Shown here one piece after another: positions 18,590 to 26,959 of a DNA stretch of 37,893 bases; the first letter of the stretch is position 1; every line of letters begins with the position of its first letter. The notes under the pieces were generated by a model. That model saw nothing but the letters and a program-made list of their open reading frames with translations, was not told the origin of the DNA and ran no database searches. This DNA is from Desulfobacteraceae bacterium. GTDB lineage: Bacteria > Desulfobacterota > Desulfobacteria > Desulfobacterales > Desulfosarcinaceae. Where the stretch lies: positions 1 to 37,893 of the forward strand of contig JALVQM010000067.1 of the NCBI GenBank assembly GCA_027025615.1, in the 5' to 3' direction. Position numbers and translations under genes: made by a program.

Positions 18590-18811
18590 TCAGACCTTTT
18601 CCCATTTGAAAGCAATTTTGTCGAGAATCTTTTTATCCGCGAGGTAATTTTCAAAATACCCGCAGGACGTACATACATAGGTTGTTTTTTCAGAACGGGG
18701 GATCGTAAAGCCAAGACCTTTGACATAGGTATGTTTAACACCCGAAACTATGCCGTTTTTACAGCGATAGACAGACCTGCTTTTGCAGCGTGGACACTGA
18801 CCGTTGAGCAT
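18590..18811 (-). CDS. Small zinc-ribbon-like protein (73 aa)
   Basis: Two Cys pairs (CPRC ... CTSC) with 'MLNGQCPRCKSRSVYRCKNG'; RBS-like AAGGAG upstream on - strand. Confidence 0.65.
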   Translation of the reverse strand: MLNGQCPRCKSRSVYRCKNGIVSGVKHTYVKGLGFTIPRSEKTTYVCTSCGYFENYLADKKILDKIAFKWEKV

Positions 18812-18947
18812 TGCACATCATCTCCTTATCCGGGGGTTGTTAATAACACATTAGCTCATATCCTGGAACGATTGCAAGCCGTTGCTTTCAACCAGACCAC
18901 GCCGATCGCTGTGTTTGCATACAGCCGGGCGGGAAAGGATAATCATT

Positions 18948-19721
18948 ATGAAAAAGAAAATTCTGGCAAGCCTGCTGGGAGAAGATGACACAACCAAGGC
19001 CTTCCTGGCCAAGCTAACAACTTACGGCCTCGAACCTGCGATGCACCTCTGGCAAAATGACAACCAGAAAATGGCCTGGCTCGGTGTCAAAGAAGTTCTG
19101 CTGGAGCCTTCCACAGCAGCCTGGATAATTGCAGGATCCGCGGCCCAGCTTGCCGATGGCGATACACGCTACGGTCTTTCCATGATAGCCCTGAGCCTGC
19201 TGGCAGGTCCACGGGCCAATACACCGATTTTGATTCTTCAGTCCGGCAAGGGTCAGGTGGGGCCTGAATCCCTGCCCACCGCCTTGCAACACGCTATTAT
19301 CATCCCGGTTCAGGAGGCAACCCCGGCAAAGATAGTGGCCAAGGTACACAGCCCGGCAACTCCGCCCCGAACCGACTGGTTCATGGAAATGGTGGGCGAT
19401 GACAAGCTGGGTCAATGGTTTTCTGTCCGCCCGGCGCAAGAAACCTGGGATGGCATGATCTTCGGTGTATGCGGGGCCGAAATCAATTTCCAGGCCGTGG
19501 GCCAAGCCGGCAATCTCCCTGACAAAGCGACACTAAACTATCCCATGCAGGGATTAAAGCTGGATCTGGGCAATAAAGAGTACACCGCCTGGGCCCTGCG
19601 CAACCGGATCAGCCCCAAGGAGGCCTATTATGTCAAGGTGACGGGCTTTCCCGAGACAGTACTTTTCGGCCCCTACGCCGAAGGTGAAGCAGCCGAGCTT
19701 TTCGTGGTTGATCTCAAATAA
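18948..19721 (+). CDS. Conserved-looking protein of unknown function linked to T6SS cassette
   Basis: 257 aa from ATG at 18948 (ggaaagg RBS-like upstream); good coding character; family not recognised. Confidence 0.75.
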   Translation: MKKKILASLLGEDDTTKAFLAKLTTYGLEPAMHLWQNDNQKMAWLGVKEVLLEPSTAAWIIAGSAAQLADGDTRYGLSMIALSLLAGPRANTPILILQSGKGQVGPESLPTALQHAIIIPVQEATPAKIVAKVHSPATPPRTDWFMEMVGDDKLGQWFSVRPAQETWDGMIFGVCGAEINFQAVGQAGNLPDKATLNYPMQGLKLDLGNKEYTAWALRNRISPKEAYYVKVTGFPETVLFGPYAEGEAAELFVVDLK

Positions 19722-19760
19722 TTTGAGGAAACCGCGAAACATCAAGTGCCTGGAAAATCA

Positions 19761-20702
19761 TTAAGAAAAAAACTTCTTAAACAAAGAAGATGTTTTTTTT
19801 CGTTCGCCTTGGGTCGTTTTTGCATCCGGCTGCTGACGTTCGAATCCAGGTCCCTGGGGTGGCAATTGCCCGCTTTGCGTCTGAACTGCGGGTTTTTCTT
19901 CTTCGACCAACCTGCCCCCACCCAGAAATTTGAAAACCGGACCGTCGGCTCCCAGCCTGATATTAACCTCCGGTTTCAGGGGCGCTTGGCCTTCAAGGGG
20001 CTGACCATTGATCAAGACCCTGCCCCTTCCTGTCAAGTCCTTGATCCAGTAACTTTCCCCGGAAAAAAAGACCTGAACATGACGCAATTCAAGGGCCGGA
20101 TGCTCGATTACAAAATCACAGCCCGGATCCTTCCCAATAATAAGCGGAAGACTCTTAAAAGATTTCAGGGTCGGCCCATATTGAATGGCAAAAGGAACAC
20201 TTACCTGTTCAGCCTGAGGATCGGAACTCCCGGGGGCAATAACTGCACCTGCAGTAGGACCAGTGGCTTGGTCTGGGGGGGTGGTTGGGGAAGGCGGCGG
20301 AGTGGCCGGGGCCGGTCCGGGAGGCGGACCGGCCTGGGGCGCCGAAATTTCTTTTCCCTGGACCGGGCCGGGGGTTGCCTGGGTAACCTGGGTTAGAAAA
20401 CTTACCTTGGGCCCGCCCTCGGCAAAGGTTATCACGTCTCCGTCTTTAAGGTAAACTTCGCTGATCTGCTTGCCGTTTACATAAGTACCATTGGTGCTTT
20501 GGTCTACCAGCTTGAATCGATTACCCTCACGGATAATCATTGCGTGACGCCGGGAGATGACAACCAGATCCTTGGGAAACTGCAGGTCACAGTCCGGATG
20601 GCGCCCAATGAGAATCTGGTCCCGGCTGAAATCCTGAATTTCTCCTTTTAGAGGTCCCTGGATATGGATTAGCTGAACATTTATAGCAGGAATCTGGCTC
20701 AT
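19761..20702 (-). CDS. FHA-domain protein with two FHA-like domains and Pro-rich linker
   Basis: N-terminal 'ILIGRHPDCDLQFPKDLVVISRRHAMIIREGNRFKLVDQSTNGTYVNGKQI'; second 'LPLIIGKDPGCDFVIEHPALELRHVQVFFSGESYWIKDLTGRGRVLINGQPL'; linker PPPGPAPATPPPSPTTPP; RBS aaggaagg. Confidence 0.9.
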   Translation of the reverse strand: MSQIPAINVQLIHIQGPLKGEIQDFSRDQILIGRHPDCDLQFPKDLVVISRRHAMIIREGNRFKLVDQSTNGTYVNGKQISEVYLKDGDVITFAEGGPKVSFLTQVTQATPGPVQGKEISAPQAGPPPGPAPATPPPSPTTPPDQATGPTAGAVIAPGSSDPQAEQVSVPFAIQYGPTLKSFKSLPLIIGKDPGCDFVIEHPALELRHVQVFFSGESYWIKDLTGRGRVLINGQPLEGQAPLKPEVNIRLGADGPVFKFLGGGRLVEEEKPAVQTQSGQLPPQGPGFERQQPDAKTTQGERKKTSSLFKKFFS

Positions 20703-20917
20703 GACAGCCTTCCTTAAATGATGACAACCTCATTAATAAAAACAAAAAGTTAGATTGCTAATATACCATAACTACCAACGCTTATCAAGGATGCTGGGGC
20801 ACATCTCAAAATAATCAAAGCCGAATTTTAGACAACCAGGAAGGATGCCCCTATGGTTTGCCTGCAAGAAATAAGGGTCTGCTCAAACCCTATACTGGTT
20901 CGCTCTTATCTATATTG

Positions 20918-20946
20918 TTGACCAAAACAACCTCTTATATTAGATT
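20918..20946 (+). promoter_or_regulatory. Possible sigma70-type promoter upstream of the PP2C operon
   Basis: TTGACC - 17 nt - TAGATT in the divergent AT-rich intergenic region between FHA gene and PP2C gene. Confidence 0.3.
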
Positions 20947-21005
20947 TAGAGCTTAGTGGCATTATATGGGCAATCTTTTTCACACTAGGTTGCTATTCTT
21001 TTTCA

Positions 21006-21758
21006 ATGATTGCAACGGTACGTGGTTTCATGCATCAACTGGAAATATTTGGCCGCACCGATACCGGCCTTGTCAGACCGAACAACGAAGACACCTTCGC
21101 GCTGAACCCTGGTGCAGGTTACTGCCTGGTAGCAGACGGAATGGGCGGAGCTGCCGCCGGAGAGACTGCCAGCAGGCTTTTTGCCGAAGCTTCTGCTGAA
21201 ATCCTGGGTACCAGTCAAATAGCCGATGAAGAGGAAGCGGCAGGCAAAGTTCAAAAAGCTTTTCAACGCGCCAATGAACTCATCCTGGCCCATGTCCAGG
21301 AAAACCCGAACCATAAAGGAATGGGCTGCACGGCCGAACTTCTGGTCGTACATACCAGCGGTTATGTCATAGGGCACATGGGAGACAGTCGCACCTACCG
21401 CTTTCGTAACAGTGCTTTAAAACAACTCACCCGTGATCATTCCCTGGTGCAAGATCAGTTGGATCGCGGCTTGATCAGCGCCGAAGAAGCTCGCAATCAT
21501 TCCATGCGCAACGTCGTTTTGCGAGCCGTAGGTGTAGACCCGGCTCCAGCCCTGGACACTCTACGCGGCCCGGTGCATAAGGGTGACCTGTTTCTGCTGT
21601 GCTCCGACGGCCTGACCGACATGGTAACAGACGAGTCGATTGAAGAGGTTTTAAAGGCCAATCATCCTTTAGAAACCCTGGCTGACCAACTGATTGAAAT
21701 CGCCAAACAGGCTGGAGGCAGGGATAATATCACCGTAGTGCTGGCAAAAATTTTATGA
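21006..21758 (+). CDS. PP2C-family Ser/Thr protein phosphatase (PppA/Stp-like)
   Basis: 'GRTDTGLVRPNNEDTF...YCLVADGMGGAAAGE', 'GHMGDSRTYRFRN..LKQLTRDHSLVQDQLDRGLIS', 'LLCSDGLTDMVTD', 'GGRDNITVVLAKI'. True start may be the ATG at 21030. Confidence 0.95.
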   Translation: MIATVRGFMHQLEIFGRTDTGLVRPNNEDTFALNPGAGYCLVADGMGGAAAGETASRLFAEASAEILGTSQIADEEEAAGKVQKAFQRANELILAHVQENPNHKGMGCTAELLVVHTSGYVIGHMGDSRTYRFRNSALKQLTRDHSLVQDQLDRGLISAEEARNHSMRNVVLRAVGVDPAPALDTLRGPVHKGDLFLLCSDGLTDMVTDESIEEVLKANHPLETLADQLIEIAKQAGGRDNITVVLAKIL

Positions 21759-22690
21759 AAAAGAAAATTTACTTAATAGTTTCCGTAATTTTATTAGCAC
21801 TGTTGCCGCCAAACGCCATGGCCCGACAGGCGGACTCAACCAGAACCCTGCAAATGCCCGTGGCAGAAGCACGCCAGGCGGCTACCGAGTTTTTCGTGGA
21901 ACGCGGCTACAGTGTCTCTCCGAGTAACACCAGCCAAGGTGGCGCAATACTTTACGCGGACCGTAAAGACAGCCGGATTGAGATTCACCTTAAGCCATAC
22001 TCGGCTCTGGCCACCAGGATCAGCCTCCTGGACAAGGCCCACAAAGGACAGGTAGATATGGTAATGTTCTGGTCGGCCATGGAAAAAGCTGCTTCCGGAA
22101 CCCGGGCCATTGGCGGCCATGCCGCTGCACCTGCACCAATCGGAGTTGTGGACCTGGCCCCGGCGGTAGTTTGCCTCTATTCTAACCAGGATTCGGTTGA
22201 TTTCCAGGCCAGCGGCTTCCTCTTTGATCGTCGTGGATTGATCATAACAACGGCCCACAAAATGGTACCCGGCCACAATATCAAAATCCTTTTCAACAAC
22301 GGGGAGCGGGCTGAAGGCCGGGTGCTGAAGATAGACAAAGAGATGGACTTGGCCCTGGTGCAGGCAACCGGAGGGGTTGATGGTCCCCTGGTGAACCTGG
22401 CTGCCGGACGCTTTTACCTGGAAAACGGTGAAAAGGTGGTCAGCATTACCTGCCCTCAACCACTGACCCCCCAGTTTCACAATGGAAAGGTAGACGGTCC
22501 GCCCCGCAAGGCCGGAGGTCAGTTGCTCTGGCAGGTCAAGCTCAACGTGGAACCAGGCACCAGCGGAAGCCCTGTGTTCGACAGCCAGGCGCGCCTGGTA
22601 GGGGTGATTAAGGGCCGTTTCCGGGGCACCGACTCCATCGGGTACATTATCCCTTTTGAAACCGTTCTCCGCTTTCTGGAAATATACTGA
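21755..22690 (+). CDS. Exported trypsin-like (HtrA-type) serine protease
   Basis: Signal peptide MKKKIYLIVSVILLALLPPNAMA; His in 'IITTAHKM', Asp in 'EMDLALVQ', Ser in 'EPGTSGSPVFDSQARLVGVIKG'; ATGA overlap with PP2C gene. Confidence 0.88.
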   Translation: MKKKIYLIVSVILLALLPPNAMARQADSTRTLQMPVAEARQAATEFFVERGYSVSPSNTSQGGAILYADRKDSRIEIHLKPYSALATRISLLDKAHKGQVDMVMFWSAMEKAASGTRAIGGHAAAPAPIGVVDLAPAVVCLYSNQDSVDFQASGFLFDRRGLIITTAHKMVPGHNIKILFNNGERAEGRVLKIDKEMDLALVQATGGVDGPLVNLAAGRFYLENGEKVVSITCPQPLTPQFHNGKVDGPPRKAGGQLLWQVKLNVEPGTSGSPVFDSQARLVGVIKGRFRGTDSIGYIIPFETVLRFLEIY

Positions 22691-22694
22691 ACCC

Positions 22695-23867
22695 ATGCGC
22701 TATGGAAGATACGAAATTATTAAGGAGTTGGGCAAAGGCAACATGGGTGTTGTTTACCAGGCCCATGACCCCAGTATAGACCGGCTGGTGGCCCTCAAAG
22801 TACTGCGGCCGGATCGGGTTACCGACCAGGCTTTTGTGGCCCGTTTTCTAAAGGAGGCCATGGCAATTGGCCGGTTATCCCATCCCGGAATAGTTACCGT
22901 TCACGATGTCGGTGAGGACAAGGGAACGGTTTACATTGCCATGGAATACGTAACCGGCAGCCCCCTGGACGAAGTAATTCGCGCAGGCAAGTTGTCCGTC
23001 GAACAAAGCGTGGAAATAGCCTGCAAAGTCGCCGAGGCACTCCACTATGCCCATGAAAGGGGCATAGTCCACAGGGATATCAAGCCATCTAATATCCTTC
23101 TGAATGACAACAACGAGACCAAGATTACCGATTTCGGTATCGCCCGGATTGAAGATCCTGACAGTGGTACCATGACCCAGGCCGGGGAAATACTTGGAAC
23201 ACCGGTGTACATGTCTCCTGAACAGGTAAAGGGACAGAAGGTGGACGGCCGTTCCGACCTGTTTTCCCTGGCGGTAATTCTTTACGAGCTTGTTGTCGGC
23301 AAACGGCCGTTTGGCGGTAACAACCTGGCGGCAATTTTTCACTCCATAGCCAATGATAATCCCGACCCTCCTGCTGAAGCTGATCCTTTCATCAGTAAGC
23401 GTCTAAGTGACACAATTATAAAAGCCCTGGCAAAAAAACCCGATCAACGTTTCCAAAGTGGACGGGAAATGGCCAAAGCGCTGAAAACGGCAGTCCAGCG
23501 ACGCCAAAGCTCAAATGTTGATACCGGCAAGGTTTCATCCCGCAGGGGTATACTGGTAGGACTTGGGGCTGCCGCACTGGTCGTGTTGCTGGCAGCAGCA
23601 TGGCTGGTATTTAAACCCGCTCCTGAGCCAATACCCCATGAACCAGATGTACAAAAAGCCATCTTGAATGTCACCAGCGAACCGGATGGAGCCGATATCT
23701 TTGTAAATGGAACTTTCAGGGGCAAAACTCCCCTTGAACTGCAACTGCCCCTGGGAAAATACGAGATAGCCCTCAACCTGGATAATTATTATGAATGGGA
23801 AGCCCAGTTAGAATTTGACCAGGCCGGGCCCACCCCTTTGCATGTGCGCCTGGTACCGATCCAGTGA
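22695..23867 (+). CDS. Transmembrane Ser/Thr protein kinase with C-terminal PEGA domain
   Basis: 'YEIIKELGKGNMGVVYQAHDPSIDRLVALKVL', HRDIKPSN, DFG; TM 'GILVGLGAAALVVLLAAAWLVF'; PEGA 'LNVTSEPDGADIFVNGTFRGKTPLELQLPLGKYEIALNLDNYYEW'. Confidence 0.95.
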   Translation: MRYGRYEIIKELGKGNMGVVYQAHDPSIDRLVALKVLRPDRVTDQAFVARFLKEAMAIGRLSHPGIVTVHDVGEDKGTVYIAMEYVTGSPLDEVIRAGKLSVEQSVEIACKVAEALHYAHERGIVHRDIKPSNILLNDNNETKITDFGIARIEDPDSGTMTQAGEILGTPVYMSPEQVKGQKVDGRSDLFSLAVILYELVVGKRPFGGNNLAAIFHSIANDNPDPPAEADPFISKRLSDTIIKALAKKPDQRFQSGREMAKALKTAVQRRQSSNVDTGKVSSRRGILVGLGAAALVVLLAAAWLVFKPAPEPIPHEPDVQKAILNVTSEPDGADIFVNGTFRGKTPLELQLPLGKYEIALNLDNYYEWEAQLEFDQAGPTPLHVRLVPIQ

Positions 23868-23909
23868 AAACCAGTCGCCTTACGTAAATTCAACAAGGAG
23901 GAGCAAACG

Positions 23910-25886
23910 ATGAAGGCTGTTAAACCGTGGATAACTTGCTGGATTATGGTGGCCCTTGTAATCGCTGCAACCGCCGCCCCCGGCTTTTGCCAATTGAAAA
24001 CGGGCACCGCCGTTCCCTTGTTCAGCCTCAAGGATCTTAACGGCAAGATTTATGACCTGGCAAATATGAAAAACCAGCCCATGGTTATCCTTTACTTTTT
24101 CGATGCTGCCTCCCGCGCCAGCCAGGAAGGCCTGGTAAGCCTGGATGACCTGGCAAAAAAATATAAAGACGCCGACCTGGTTGTTTGGGGGGTTACCCGT
24201 TCACCCAAATCCAGGGTCAAGCAATTTGTAAAGAGGGTCAAACCCGGCTTTCCTATTTTGCTTGACACTTCCAAGGTTTCTGACATTTACCAGGCAAAAC
24301 TGGTGCTGCCCACCATTTGCATTCTGGGTCCGGACCTGAAATTAATGGATTTCTTTCAGGGCGGCGGCAAAACCACTGAAATAATGCTCGTCAAGCTGGC
24401 CCAGCGTCAATTGCAACGTCATCGGCCGGATCTTGCCAAAGCTATTTCTGAAAAAGTGGTCCGCAAAGATCCTAAGAACGTCGAAGCCAAAACGATCAAG
24501 GGTTATGCTGAGCTGAAAACCGGCAACATCAAGGGCGCTGAAAAAACATTTTACGATCTTTCAAGGTCGAAAGGAAAAGGCGAAATCCTTGGCAAAGAGG
24601 GCCTGTCACAAGTTTATGCCCGCAAAGGTGAAGCTGTCAAGGCTCGCCAGTTGGCACAGGAAGTAGAAAAGAAATCCGGCCAGCGGGCCCTGGTAAACGT
24701 GGTCAAGGGCGACCTGTTTTACAGCGAAAACAAGGTAAAGGATGCTGAAAAAGAATACCTGAAAGCCATATCCAAAAAATCGGCCTCACCGTACCACAGG
24801 GCAATCGCTTACAACCAGTTGGGGCGAATATACGCCACCAAAGGTGATTGGGCAAAGTCACGCAAGATGTACAAACAGGCCGTGGCTCTTGATCCTTACT
24901 ACATTGAAGCTACTTCCAATCAGGGGTTTACCTTTGAACGCCAAGGCAAGTGGACCGAGGCTTTAGCCTACTATAAGCGGGCTCTGGCGATCAACCCCAA
25001 TGATCTTTTTGCTTCCACTTTGGCAGCCGCAGCCCGTAAAATGGTAATTCTGCAACAGGACAAAGACCGCCAAAAAGAACTGGCCCGGCAGGTGGACGAA
25101 GTAGTCAAACGATTTAAAAAGAATGCTCCGGCAGCCAAGCCCCCTGCCCAGGACCCCTGGACAACCCGGGAAGCAATGGTAATAACCCTGCTGGAACCGG
25201 TTGAATCCGGAGGGCTCTCGGTTCGAGACGGTTTTGCCCGGGTCCTGGCCATGAATCTATCCCGGCAGATAAACTCTAGTGGACGGGTAAAAGCTGTCGA
25301 TCCCCTGGTTTTGGACAAGGTTTTGAACAAGCTGGGACTTAAGCAAAAGGACCTGGCCAAAGCCGAGACCCAGCTCAAGCTAGGCCGGGCTTTCAAAGCC
25401 AGGCTGATAATAAAAGGCCGCCTGTTTCACCTGGTGGACGGTACCCTGTTGAATTTCAAGCTTGTGGATACCAAAAACGGCCGGGAGGCTGCTACCGTTG
25501 AGCGGGAATTTGCCTCTACAGCCACTTTGCGCCAGGATATGCGCTTGCTTAACCGGGAAGTATTGACCACCATAATGAAAAAATACCCTCTCAAGGCCTA
25601 CGTTGTGGATGTCAGTGGCGGGCAAGTCCTGATCAACCTGGGCAAAAAACAGGGGGTTATCAACGGCACCCGTTTCGACGTGGTCGAAACCAAAGCCCCC
25701 ATAACCTACAAGGGGAAAACCTTTGCCCCGGAACCAACGGTGGTGGCAACCTTGGAAGTCTTCCGGGTAGAAGATGAATTCAGCTACGCCCACATTCTCA
25801 AGGATCAACGCCGTCCGGTTTACAAAGATGACAGGCTGATTGAGGCCGTGGCCCAGTTGGGAGAAGATGAGACCAAGCTCTGGTAA
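23910..25886 (+). CDS. Exported fusion: thioredoxin-fold (redoxin-like) domain lacking CxxC + TPR repeats + CsgG/FlgT-like C-terminal region
   Basis: Signal peptide; 'GTAVPLFSLKDLNGKIYDLANMKNQPMVILYFFDAASRAS...FPILLDTSKVSDIYQAKLVLPTICILGPD' redoxin-like; TPR units (AIAYNQLGRIYATKGDWAKSRKMYKQAVALDP, EALAYYKRALAINPND); C-term 'YVVDVSGGQVLINLGKKQGVINGTRFDVV' FlgT-like. Confidence 0.8.
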   Translation: MKAVKPWITCWIMVALVIAATAAPGFCQLKTGTAVPLFSLKDLNGKIYDLANMKNQPMVILYFFDAASRASQEGLVSLDDLAKKYKDADLVVWGVTRSPKSRVKQFVKRVKPGFPILLDTSKVSDIYQAKLVLPTICILGPDLKLMDFFQGGGKTTEIMLVKLAQRQLQRHRPDLAKAISEKVVRKDPKNVEAKTIKGYAELKTGNIKGAEKTFYDLSRSKGKGEILGKEGLSQVYARKGEAVKARQLAQEVEKKSGQRALVNVVKGDLFYSENKVKDAEKEYLKAISKKSASPYHRAIAYNQLGRIYATKGDWAKSRKMYKQAVALDPYYIEATSNQGFTFERQGKWTEALAYYKRALAINPNDLFASTLAAAARKMVILQQDKDRQKELARQVDEVVKRFKKNAPAAKPPAQDPWTTREAMVITLLEPVESGGLSVRDGFARVLAMNLSRQINSSGRVKAVDPLVLDKVLNKLGLKQKDLAKAETQLKLGRAFKARLIIKGRLFHLVDGTLLNFKLVDTKNGREAATVEREFASTATLRQDMRLLNREVLTTIMKKYPLKAYVVDVSGGQVLINLGKKQGVINGTRFDVVETKAPITYKGKTFAPEPTVVATLEVFRVEDEFSYAHILKDQRRPVYKDDRLIEAVAQLGEDETKLW

Positions 25887-25956
25887 GGATCAACCGATTG
25901 CCCGGTATGAAACCAGAAAGGCATGCCACTATGTGTTGATGCTTTTATAACCATAG

Positions 25957-26751
25957 GTGGTTCCTTTGCACCAAAAAAAGACAGCTTGTATCTTGATTGT
26001 GATCCTGTTTTTCTCTGCGGGCTGCGCATCGGTCCCGCTAAAGGTGAAAAATCCATACCGGTCTCATGATTTCAACTCCATTCAACTCTCAAAAGGAAAG
26101 GTTGGGATACTGGGGGTTTTTACGCATGACAAGAAAGCAGGGTTGCTAAAAAGCGACAGGCTCAACGCCCAGCTTTATTCCGTTTTCAAGGAAAAACGGC
26201 CTGAACTCCCCATTTTTTCAAGCAATGTTACTGGTGCATTTCTGGCCAAATATGATCCGGAGATCCTGGTCAGGGCCTGCCGTAGGGATGATTCTACTTT
26301 GCTTGGATTTCCGGGAAAAAATGATGTCGAGAACATTCCTTTCAGATTTTTGCTTTTAGGCATTGTTGAAAAAAACCTGATCAGCAAATCAAGACATGAG
26401 GAGTTGAAGAGGGAACCCGACACAAAGATACCAGAACCGGGATACAAAAACAAAAAGCCAAAGGAAGAAGTCTGGATCTGCAGAACGACCACGCGTACAC
26501 TAAAGATAACCATAGCTGTTTTAGATATTAACTCCTGGAAGGTGGTATGGAAGGGCACACTTCAGGATACTGGTTCAAACAGCAGGTCTTATAAGGGGGT
26601 AGCTGGAGAAGATCTTTTTCAACAGCCCATCGCCTTTTTCGGAAATACACTGTTTGATGCCGCTGCAGGGCCTTTTCTTCAGCCCAAGGCCCCCTCTGAA
26701 GAAAAAATGGCGCGAAAAATATTTCTCTCCTTTGCGCTTCAAATAAGGTGA
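25957..26751 (+). CDS. Putative lipoprotein of unknown function
   Basis: N-terminus 'HQKKTACILIVILFFSAGCASVPLK' with lipobox-like FSAGC; GTG or TTG start. Confidence 0.7.
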   Translation: MVPLHQKKTACILIVILFFSAGCASVPLKVKNPYRSHDFNSIQLSKGKVGILGVFTHDKKAGLLKSDRLNAQLYSVFKEKRPELPIFSSNVTGAFLAKYDPEILVRACRRDDSTLLGFPGKNDVENIPFRFLLLGIVEKNLISKSRHEELKREPDTKIPEPGYKNKKPKEEVWICRTTTRTLKITIAVLDINSWKVVWKGTLQDTGSNSRSYKGVAGEDLFQQPIAFFGNTLFDAAAGPFLQPKAPSEEKMARKIFLSFALQIR

Positions 26752-26922
26752 AATAGCCCTGTTGTCCGGAACAGGGCTATTGGGTTTCCCTGCTGAAAGC
26801 CTTGTCATCAGGAGGGGCAGGCCTATGGCTGCAAGGAAGAAATACTTGAAGGCCTGCATCCACAGAAAAACAAGGGGCATGATGAATGTCAATGGTAAAA
26901 CCGAGCTTTGGTTTGTCTTCAT
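26575..26922 (-). CDS. Possible small membrane protein (115 aa)
   Basis: Strong RBS AAGGAG at good spacing before ATG; hydrophobic N-terminus 'SSVLPLTFIMPLVFLWMQAFKYFFLAAIGLPLLM'; but runs through the hairpin and overlaps the lipoprotein gene antisense. Confidence 0.35.
   Translation of the reverse strand: MKTNQSSVLPLTFIMPLVFLWMQAFKYFFLAAIGLPLLMTRLSAGKPNSPVPDNRAISPYLKRKGEKYFSRHFFFRGGLGLKKRPCSGIKQCISEKGDGLLKKIFSSYPLIRPAV
26752..26781. terminator. Hairpin between convergent genes, possible bidirectional terminator
   Basis: Perfect 12-bp inverted repeat AATAGCCCTGTT-gtccgg-AACAGGGCTATT immediately after the lipoprotein stop; U-tract weak. Confidence 0.55.
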
Positions 26923-26959
26923 CTTTGCTCCTTATTATTCCTGATTAAAAGCAGTCTTC

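Noticed and set aside
19746-20396. 216-aa + strand ORF antisense to FHA gene
   Set aside because: GGGWGRRRSGRGRSGR composition is the complement of the Pro-rich linker; the - strand FHA protein is clearly real.
21836-22696. 286-aa - strand ORF antisense to the protease gene
   Set aside because: The + strand has signal peptide and catalytic-triad motifs; the antisense frame shows no protein-like features.
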